NCBI GenBank assembly: GCA_902797525.1
Contig: CADBSZ010000047.1
Location: 1-5,116, forward strand
Length of the DNA: 5,116 nucleotides
Direction of reading: 5' to 3'
Origin: an uncultured Ruminococcus sp.
GTDB taxonomy: Bacteria; Bacillota; Clostridia; Oscillospirales; Acutalibacteraceae
Shown here in pieces: positions 1-4,217 of this stretch. Numbering within the stretch: the stretch's first letter is position 1; each line of letters starts with the position of its first letter. Position numbers and translations under genes: made by a program. The notes under the pieces were generated by a model. That model saw nothing but the letters and a program-made list of their open reading frames with translations, ran no database searches and was not told the DNA's origin.

Positions 1-5
1 GCAGA

Positions 6-100
6 TATTGACGGAAAATTTTGCAGAGCAAGGCGGAGAGTGCAGGCAGGCTGACGCCTGACAAGCTCGACAACGCAGCTATGCGGAATTTTACGCAATA
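6..100. repeat. Long imperfect inverted repeat, likely dispersed intergenic hairpin element (REP/MITE-like)
   Basis: Bases 6-29 pair with 78-100 to give a stem of about 22 bp. It has a bulged A11, mismatches at 14/93 and 26/81, and two positions (21 and 22 against 86 and 85) that pair only as G-U wobbles in RNA. The outer ends read TATTG and CAATA. Inside, 47-51 (CAGGC) and 56-60 (GCCTG) form a perfect 5-bp hairpin around TGAC. No reading frame through it carries a recognisable protein, and no T-tract follows the stem on either strand, so it is a poor intrinsic terminator. The structure is seen directly. That it is a multi-copy element is inferred from its compact palindromic form and intergenic position, because only one copy is present. 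It could instead be the 3' end of an upstream transcript; frame 2 is open from base 2 to a TGA at 59-61. Confidence 0.45.
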
Positions 101-117
101 GAAGTTAAAGAGTTTTG

Positions 118-146
118 TTGATACTTCGTATAAAATGTGCTATACT
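118..146 (+). promoter_or_regulatory. Sigma-A promoter of the DUF5662-glycosylase operon
   Basis: The -35 box is TTGATA at 118-123 and the -10 box is TATACT at 141-146, with a 17-nt spacer. An extended -10 TGC lies at 138-140. Transcription should start near 152-154, only about 10-12 nt before the ATG at 164, so the leader is very short. Confidence 0.8.
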
Positions 147-150
147 GAAA

Positions 151-159
151 AGCGGTGAT
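151..159 (+). promoter_or_regulatory. Ribosome binding site that decides the DUF5662 start
   Basis: AGCGGTGAT at 151-159 resembles the ideal AGGAGGTGAT complement of the 16S tail. GGTGAT ends 4 nt before ATG 164. The alternative in-frame GTG at 155 lies inside this site and almost on the expected transcript start, so ATG 164 is preferred. Confidence 0.55.
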
Positions 160-163
160 AATT

Positions 164-712
164 ATGAGCCATCCGCTGAAGCATTTTAAAACAATTACAC
201 ATCATCGCCATCAGGTGATTGCCCACTGCGCCAAAGCCGGCATTTTGTGGCAGGGCTTGCGGCACGATTTGTCCAAATACAGCCCCACCGAGTTCATTCC
301 CGGCGCACAGTGCTATTTGGGCGACCGCAGTCCCAACGAAAAGGAACGCGAGCTGTACGGCTATTCGCGCGCGTGGATTCACCACAAGGGCAGAAACCGC
401 CATCACTTTGAATACTGGACGGATTACAATCCGAAAACGCGTGAGATGGAGCCGGTGGAGATGCCGCTGAAATACGTAATAGAAATGTTTTGCGACCGCG
501 TTGCCGCCAGCAAAACCTATAACGGAAAGGCATACACCGACGCCGACCCATACACTTATTTTTTGCGGATTAAGGGCAAGCACCGGCTGCACCCCAACAC
601 CGAGGAACTGCTCAACCGTTTGCTCGAAATGCTGCGCGACGAGGGCGAGGACAAAACCTTTGCCTATATCCGCCGCCTGCGCAAGGAGGCAAAGCATGGC
701 AACAACCGCTAA
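164..712 (+). CDS. DUF5662 family protein, HD-phosphohydrolase-like histidine pattern
   Basis: Predicted soluble cytoplasmic protein of 182 aa, with no signal peptide or membrane segment. I recognise it as a DUF5662-type protein (some homologues carry the misleading label 'catalase'); its function is not established. Visible motifs are a histidine-rich N-terminus (H13, H14, H16, H21), HDLSKYS with H34-D35, a central HHKGRNRHH block (H73, H74, H80, H81) followed by FEYW, and CDRVAA with D111. The order H...HD...HH...HH...D is what an HD-superfamily metal-dependent phosphohydrolase shows, and HDLSK resembles HDIGK; this assignment is my inference. The C-terminal third is charged and helical. 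ATG 164 is chosen over GTG 155 because the ribosome binding site overlaps the GTG. It is the first gene of an operon, and its last 17 nt overlap the glycosylase gene, so the two are probably translationally coupled. The family call is fairly sure; the activity is not. Confidence 0.8.
   Translation: MSHPLKHFKTITHHRHQVIAHCAKAGILWQGLRHDLSKYSPTEFIPGAQCYLGDRSPNEKERELYGYSRAWIHHKGRNRHHFEYWTDYNPKTREMEPVEMPLKYVIEMFCDRVAASKTYNGKAYTDADPYTYFLRIKGKHRLHPNTEELLNRLLEMLRDEGEDKTFAYIRRLRKEAKHGNNR
683..689 (+). promoter_or_regulatory. Ribosome binding site for the glycosylase, inside the DUF5662 gene
   Basis: AAGGAGG lies 6 nt before ATG 696, within the last codons of the upstream gene. It fixes the start at 696 and rules out the longer in-frame extension back to 501, which only reads through the upstream gene in another frame. 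Confidence 0.85.
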
Positions 713-1193
713 GCTTGCGCATCCGATTCCTCCGCTGTTTGACAAGGAGTCGCGCGTGCTGATTTTGGGCAGCTTTCCGTCGGTAAAATCGCGCGAGTCG
801 ATGTTCTTTTACGGACATCCGCAAAACCGCTTTTGGCGGCTGCTGGCACTGCTGTTCGGCGAGGAAACGCCGCAAACCGTTGCCGACAAGAAGAAACTGA
901 TTTTAAGCCATCATCTGGCACTGTGGGACACCATTCAGTCCTGCACGATAACCGGCTCGTCCGACAGCTCGATTAAGAATGCGGTGCCGAATGATTTGAG
1001 CGTTATTCTAAAACACAGCCGCGTAGAGCAAATTTTTTGCAACGGCGCAGCGTCGTATCACCTCTATCAAAAATATATTTTTCCGCAAAACGGAATTGCG
1101 GCTTCAAAGCTGCCGTCCACCAGTCCTGCCAACGCGGCGTACTCGCTGGAGCGGCTGGCAAAGGAATGGAAAGTGATAACCGAAACGGGTTGA
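696..1193 (+). CDS. DNA-deoxyinosine glycosylase (uracil-DNA glycosylase superfamily)
   Basis: Protein of 165 aa, a complete small single-domain member of the UDG superfamily of the hypoxanthine-DNA glycosylase type. Such enzymes cut the N-glycosidic bond of deaminated adenine (deoxyinosine) in DNA and start base excision repair in the cytoplasm. Seen in the sequence: a first motif LILGSFPS (residues 22-29) at the usual place of the water-activating loop; YGHPQNRFW (39-47), typical of this subfamily and containing N44; ALWDTIQSC (75-83) and SSIKNAVPNDL (91-101), also subfamily features; and the C-terminal PSTSPAN (140-146), corresponding to the DNA-contacting motif 2. There is no 4Fe-4S cysteine set, so it is not family 4 or 5. 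It is the second gene of the operon and overlaps the DUF5662 gene by 17 nt. Its final codons lie in the arm of the terminator hairpin. Substrate preference is inferred from family motifs. Confidence 0.9.
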   Translation: MATTAKLAHPIPPLFDKESRVLILGSFPSVKSRESMFFYGHPQNRFWRLLALLFGEETPQTVADKKKLILSHHLALWDTIQSCTITGSSDSSIKNAVPNDLSVILKHSRVEQIFCNGAASYHLYQKYIFPQNGIAASKLPSTSPANAAYSLERLAKEWKVITETG

Positions 1194-1231
1194 TCTGCAC
1201 TCATGCTCGAGTAACAGTCAACCCGTTTTTT
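1183..1231 (+). terminator. Intrinsic terminator between convergent genes, arms encode both gene ends
   Basis: An 11-bp perfect stem (AAACGGGTTGA at 1183-1193 with its complement at 1218-1228) is followed by TTTTTT at 1226-1231. The 24-nt loop pairs further: CTG 1195-1197 with CAG 1215-1217 past a bulged T1194, and ACTC 1199-1202 with GAGT 1209-1212, leaving a 6-nt loop. The plus-strand stop (1191-1193) and the minus-strand stop (1220-1218) sit in opposite arms. On the plus strand this is a good rho-independent terminator. On the minus strand only three Ts follow the stem, so termination that way should be weaker. Confidence 0.88.
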
Positions 1232-2045
1232 CATTTGGTATTAAGGTTATCATCACCAGCTCACGCGGATTGTTGACGCGCGGCACTGCCGCCGTGTTGG
1301 AGCAGCCTGCCGAAACAACCAGCCGCTTGTGAAACATGCCGTAGCCGTACTTCGGCAAAATGCCGCCGCCTGCGGAAAACAGCGGTTTTTTAAACAGACG
1401 AATTTGTCCGCCGTGGTTATGCCCCGAGAGCACCACGTCAACGGACGTATCGGCAACCATGCGGTCGTAATATTCGGGATGGTGGCACAACAGAATTTTG
1501 AGTCCGTCCTTTTTGTCAAAACGGCGCAGCCATTCCTCATCTGCCGCCGTGGATAAGCCGCCGATACGCACAAGCTCGCCGTGTACGACCGTTTTCACGT
1601 CGGCGTTATCGAGCAGGGTGATGCCGTTTTCATTCAAGAACGCAACATCCTCCTCAAGCAATTTTTCCTCGTGATTGCCCAAGCTGACAAAAACAGGCGC
1701 AAGCCTTGCCGCGCCCTGCAAGAGCGCATAGGCGTTTTGCGTGTCGGGCAGGTTTTTTCTGCCGAAAAGACGAATAAACAAATAGTTGAATTGAAATGCT
1801 ACCATTAAGAACGCGCGGTGAAGGGGGCTGTAGGCGTTCTTTCGATAAGGCCTGCCTGTTTCGCGGTCAAAGCGTTCAAGGGTGTCGCCTGCCACCGTGA
1901 TGATGTCGGGCTTTGCCTGTTGCAAAAGTGCGAGCACGTCGTCGTTTTTTCGCTCATGAACATCCGCAATCGAAGCGACGCGCAAGGGCTGTTTGATGCC
2001 GGAAACCGCAAGCTGATATTCGGTTAACACTGCCTTTTTTGCCAT
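1218..2045 (-). CDS. Calcineurin-like metallophosphoesterase (YkuE-like, COG1408 type)
   Basis: Protein of 275 aa with the full set of dinuclear-metal motifs of calcineurin-like phosphoesterases: D28-x-H30 (ADVH), G53-D54 (AGDT), G123-N124-H125-E126, the CHHP histidines H188/H189, and G208-H209-N210-H211-G212-G213. The GHNHGGQIR signature is typical of the YkuE-like branch. Known relatives hydrolyse phosphoester or pyrophosphate bonds, some on lipid-linked substrates; the substrate here is unknown. There is no N-terminal anchor, but residues 79-94, between the GDT and GNHE motifs, are strongly hydrophobic and aromatic, flanked by K/R, and could dock on a membrane. The start at 2045 is supported by AAAGGAGGG at 2053-2061, 7 nt upstream. 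It has its own promoter (2078-2106), so it is probably transcribed alone although it follows the dockerin gene on the same strand. Its end, KTG plus stop, mirrors the ETG plus stop of the convergent glycosylase gene. Confidence 0.9.
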   Translation of the reverse strand: MAKKAVLTEYQLAVSGIKQPLRVASIADVHERKNDDVLALLQQAKPDIITVAGDTLERFDRETGRPYRKNAYSPLHRAFLMVAFQFNYLFIRLFGRKNLPDTQNAYALLQGAARLAPVFVSLGNHEEKLLEEDVAFLNENGITLLDNADVKTVVHGELVRIGGLSTAADEEWLRRFDKKDGLKILLCHHPEYYDRMVADTSVDVVLSGHNHGGQIRLFKKPLFSAGGGILPKYGYGMFHKRLVVSAGCSNTAAVPRVNNPRELVMITLIPNEKTG

Positions 2046-2077
2046 AACGCCGCCCTCCTTTGGCTGATTTACGGATT

Positions 2078-2106
2078 ATTTTAACCGCTCGGCGCAAAAA
2101 TGTCAA
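2078..2106 (-). promoter_or_regulatory. Sigma-A promoter of the metallophosphoesterase gene
   Basis: Read on the minus strand: TTGACA (2106-2101), a 17-nt spacer, then TAAAAT (2083-2078). The expected transcript start is near 2071, giving a leader of about 26 nt with the ribosome binding site at 2061-2053. The -35 box begins only 15 nt past the dockerin gene stop. A 5-bp inverted repeat (GGCGC 2091-2095, GCGCC 2107-2111) brackets the -35 box. Confidence 0.82.
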
Positions 2107-2120
2107 GCGCCTGTTAAATT

Positions 2121-3293
2121 TTATGCGGCAAGGCGCGCAAGCAGTACCAAATCGCGGTTGTCGAGCGAGCCGTTGCGGTCGAGGTCAGCGGCGGCGAGCG
2201 CATACCCCGAAAGCGATTGGCAGTTGACCAAATGGCTCATTACCGCGTCAATGTCCGTGCCGTTGACCGCACCGTTACAGGAAACGTCGCCCAATACAAC
2301 AATGCCGCCGCTGCCGCCGTTCCACGCGGCGGAGCAGCCCGTTTTCAGAACGCCGGCGGTGAAGGGCTGTCCCGATTCATCAAAAATCCCTGTCAGCTCG
2401 GGACAGCAATTGCAAAGCTGTTTGACGGTCGTTCCTGCGCTGACGGTCAGTTTGTCCGCTGTCGCGGTGCTGTTTGAGTCAGAGCCGCCTTCGGCCTCCC
2501 TAAAATTAAAAACCACACAGGAATAATCCGGTTTCAGCACTGCCGCCTGCTCGCCGACTGCCGCCGCGGCAATCGCACCGCTGTCGGAAAACACGCCGCT
2601 GTCCGTTTGAACCGCAGGCTGTGCAACGCCGTACTGCCGTCCGCCGTTCAGGTTGCACAAAATACCGTCGGCTGTCAGCACAACGCCGTAGCCCGCATTC
2701 GTTACCAAAGTGTGCGTATTTAAGGCGGTGCAAAACGCCGCATTGCCCTTGGAAAGGCGGTAAATGTTGCCGCTGTCGGTCAGCGCATAGGCGCGGTTGC
2801 CGTTCACAAACAACTGCGCGGCACTGTCACCTAAAGCATATTGATACACACGTTCACCGCAGATGCCGGTGACTCCGTCGGTGAGCAAAAACACTTCGCT
2901 GTCCGACACAGCAAACGACGTATAGGAAATGTCCTTCGCACAGTTCAGGCTCTGTTCGGCATAGGCGCCGTTGCTCAGGTTGAGCGTACCTACCGAAAAA
3001 TCTCCTTTTCCGCTTTCGCACATGGCATATACGCTGTTTTCATCATGACAGACGGCGCGGATAACGCCGCCGGTGCGCACCGTGCGTAAGGCCGCCGACG
3101 GAATAACGCGCGCCGAATAAAGCGTTTGATTGGAAAAGCCGTAAAAGTAGGCCGAAGCTTTGCCGCTGTAGCTGAAAATGCGTTTTGCTGACGACAAAAC
3201 AGACAAATCGGACGCGGTTTCGGCAACGGCGCGAAACGGAGTGCATAAAAACAAGGCGAGAAAAAACAAACACAATAACGCGCGTTTTGTCAT
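2121..3293 (-). CDS. Secreted beta-propeller-like protein with C-terminal type I dockerin
   Basis: Protein of 390 aa, exported by Sec. The signal peptide is residues 1-24: TKR, a long leucine/phenylalanine core, and cleavage after AVA. Residues about 30-275 show short beta-rich repeats such as VYAMCESG, VFLLTDG, AYALTDSGNIYRL and GVVLTADG, suggesting a propeller-like fold; this is inference from pattern. A Ser/Gly/Thr linker near 280-290 leads to a small beta module (SAGTTVKQL ... DESGQPF ... TGCSAAW) of the kind that often precedes dockerins in Clostridia. The last 56 residues are a dockerin with two EF-hand-like calcium loops, D336-D347 (DVSCNGAVNGTD) and D370-D381 (DLDRNGSLDNRD), each followed by a helix. 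The mature protein has 13 cysteines, unusual for a secreted Firmicute protein. No catalytic motif or sortase signal is visible. The start at 3293 is chosen because AGGAGGTGA (3306-3298) lies 4 nt upstream and the signal peptide begins there. The binding partner is unknown. Confidence 0.85.
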   Translation of the reverse strand: MTKRALLCLFFLALFLCTPFRAVAETASDLSVLSSAKRIFSYSGKASAYFYGFSNQTLYSARVIPSAALRTVRTGGVIRAVCHDENSVYAMCESGKGDFSVGTLNLSNGAYAEQSLNCAKDISYTSFAVSDSEVFLLTDGVTGICGERVYQYALGDSAAQLFVNGNRAYALTDSGNIYRLSKGNAAFCTALNTHTLVTNAGYGVVLTADGILCNLNGGRQYGVAQPAVQTDSGVFSDSGAIAAAAVGEQAAVLKPDYSCVVFNFREAEGGSDSNSTATADKLTVSAGTTVKQLCNCCPELTGIFDESGQPFTAGVLKTGCSAAWNGGSGGIVVLGDVSCNGAVNGTDIDAVMSHLVNCQSLSGYALAAADLDRNGSLDNRDLVLLARLAA

Positions 3294-3320
3294 TTCCTCA
3301 CCTCCTGTGACTATATCTCG

Positions 3321-3349
3321 ATTATAGCACAAGATTCGACAATCATCAA
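3321..3349 (-). promoter_or_regulatory. Sigma-A promoter of the dockerin gene
   Basis: Minus strand: TTGATG (3349-3344), a 17-nt spacer, then TATAAT (3326-3321) with an extended -10 TGC at 3329-3327. The transcript should start near 3314, leaving a leader of about 21 nt. A/T tracts immediately upstream of the -35 box could act as an UP element. Confidence 0.83.
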
Positions 3350-3353
3350 CCAA

Positions 3354-3372
3354 TTTTTCAACTATTTTTCAA
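3354..3372. repeat. Direct repeat of TTTTTCAA between divergent promoters
   Basis: TTTTTCAA occurs at 3354-3361 and 3365-3372, an 11-bp period or about one helical turn, between the two divergent -35 boxes. The phased A/T tracts could bend DNA or serve as a shared UP element. A chance repeat in AT-rich DNA is possible. Confidence 0.4.
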
Positions 3373-3378
3373 ATATGA

Positions 3379-3400
3379 ATTGATTTTCAGGGCTATCAAT
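3379..3400. promoter_or_regulatory. Possible operator: ATTGAT-N10-ATCAAT over the MBL gene promoter
   Basis: A 6-bp inverted repeat (3379-3384 and 3395-3400) with a 10-nt spacer covers the -35 box and ends two bases before the -10 box. This is where a repressor dimer would block RNA polymerase. No regulator gene is in the window. Part of the left half is dictated by the -35 sequence itself, so chance symmetry is plausible. Confidence 0.3.
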
Positions 3401-3408
3401 GCTATACT
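3380..3408 (+). promoter_or_regulatory. Sigma-A promoter of the MBL-Mbeg1 operon
   Basis: TTGATT (3380-3385), a 17-nt spacer, then TATACT (3403-3408) with an extended -10 TGC at 3400-3402. The expected start is near 3415, giving a leader of about 25 nt that includes the ribosome binding site AAGGAG at 3426-3431. It is divergent from the dockerin promoter, with 30 nt between the two -35 boxes. Confidence 0.83.
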
Positions 3409-3439
3409 TTTTATATAGACAAAAAAAGGAGCTTTTCCT

Positions 3440-4213
3440 GTGAAAATTACCGCCTTAACCGAAAATACCACGCAGTGCGGCTTGCCGACCGAGCACGGAC
3501 TGAGCTTATATATTGAAACCGAAAAGCACACGGTTTTGTTTGATATGGGTCAAAGCGATTTGTTTGCACAAAACGCCGCCTCTCTTGGCGTTGACCTTCG
3601 CAAAGCGGACGCGGCGGTGCTGTCGCACGGGCATTATGACCACGGCGGCGGACTGAAAACGTTTTTGGAAATCAATGACCACGCGCCGGTGTATATGAGC
3701 CGCTACGCGTTTGAACCGCACTATAACGGCGAGGAAAAATACATCGGAATCGACCCGGACTTAGAGGGAAACCAGCGTATTATTCTGACCGAGGGCGTCA
3801 CCAAAATCGCCGACAAGCTGACGCTGTTTTCATGCAACGGCCGCGAAAAGCTGTTTGACCCCGGCTCGGACGGTTTGACCGTAAAACAAAACGGCACGCT
3901 GACTCCCGATGATTTCCGTCACGAGCAATATCTGCTGATTGAGGAGCGCGGCAAGCGCGTGCTGGTCAGCGGCTGCTCGCATAAAGGGATTCTCAACCTG
4001 GCGGCGTGGTTTAAGCCCGACGTGCTGGTGGGCGGCTTTCATTTGATGAATCAGCCTCTTGACGACCGCCTGAAGGCTCTTGCCGAACAACTGAACCGCT
4101 GCCGCACCGACTACTACACCTGCCACTGCACAGGCGCGGCGCAATACGCATTTTTGAAACCGTATATGAACCGCCTGCACTATCTTGCCGCAGGCGACAC
4201 GATTGAGGTGTAA
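3440..4213 (+). CDS. MBL-fold metallohydrolase (COG1237 type)
   Basis: Protein of 257 aa, full length for a single metallo-beta-lactamase domain. Metal-binding motifs: H63-x-H65-x-D67-H68 within SHGHYDHGGG, H181 in SGCSHKGI, and H229 in the TCHCTG signature. D35 in LFDMG, H161-E162 in FRHEQYL and H201 in VGGFHL are also features of this subfamily. Homologues are often annotated as 7,8-dihydropterin-6-yl-methyl-aminobenzene 5'-phosphate synthase by analogy with archaeal methanopterin enzymes. Bacteria of this kind do not make methanopterin, so that label should not be trusted here; the real substrate is unknown. It lacks a signal peptide and should be cytoplasmic. The start is GTG at 3440, with AAGGAG 8 nt upstream and no nearby ATG; the N-terminus MKITALTENT fits the family. 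It is the first gene of an operon with the Mbeg1-like gene, whose ribosome binding site lies inside its last codons. Confidence 0.88.
   Translation: MKITALTENTTQCGLPTEHGLSLYIETEKHTVLFDMGQSDLFAQNAASLGVDLRKADAAVLSHGHYDHGGGLKTFLEINDHAPVYMSRYAFEPHYNGEEKYIGIDPDLEGNQRIILTEGVTKIADKLTLFSCNGREKLFDPGSDGLTVKQNGTLTPDDFRHEQYLLIEERGKRVLVSGCSHKGILNLAAWFKPDVLVGGFHLMNQPLDDRLKALAEQLNRCRTDYYTCHCTGAAQYAFLKPYMNRLHYLAAGDTIEV
4205..4210 (+). promoter_or_regulatory. Ribosome binding site of the Mbeg1-like gene, inside the MBL gene
   Basis: GAGGTG lies 7 nt before ATG 4218 and forms the last two sense codons (Glu-Val) of the MBL gene. This supports translational coupling and fixes the downstream start. Confidence 0.7.
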
Positions 4214-4217
4214 CACG

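Noticed and set aside
155..163. GTG start at 155 for the DUF5662 gene
   Set aside because: The GTG is part of the AGCGGTGAT ribosome binding site and lies almost on the expected transcript start, so ATG 164 is the better choice.
501..695. A longer glycosylase reading frame beginning at 501
   Set aside because: The extra 65 residues are low-complexity Pro/Thr/Arg-rich shadow of the DUF5662 gene, and a clear ribosome binding site precedes ATG 696.
140..745. Minus-strand open frame of 201 codons opposite the DUF5662 gene
   Set aside because: It mirrors the real gene in high-GC coding DNA, runs across its promoter, shows no family motif and has no convincing ribosome binding site.
2046..2120. 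Search for a terminator after the dockerin gene
   Set aside because: The only hairpin (5-bp stem, 11-nt loop) lacks a T-tract on the minus strand and overlaps the next promoter, so I do not call a terminator.
3333..3344. GATT-CGAC-AATC imperfect palindrome in the dockerin promoter spacer
   Set aside because: Only 4-bp arms in AT-rich promoter DNA, within what chance would give.
3294..3353. A 20-residue longer N-terminus for the dockerin protein, starting at 3353
   Set aside because: It would be translated from DNA that contains the -35 and -10 boxes and the ribosome binding site, and it would bury the signal peptide behind a charged extension. The start at 3293 has a strong ribosome binding site.
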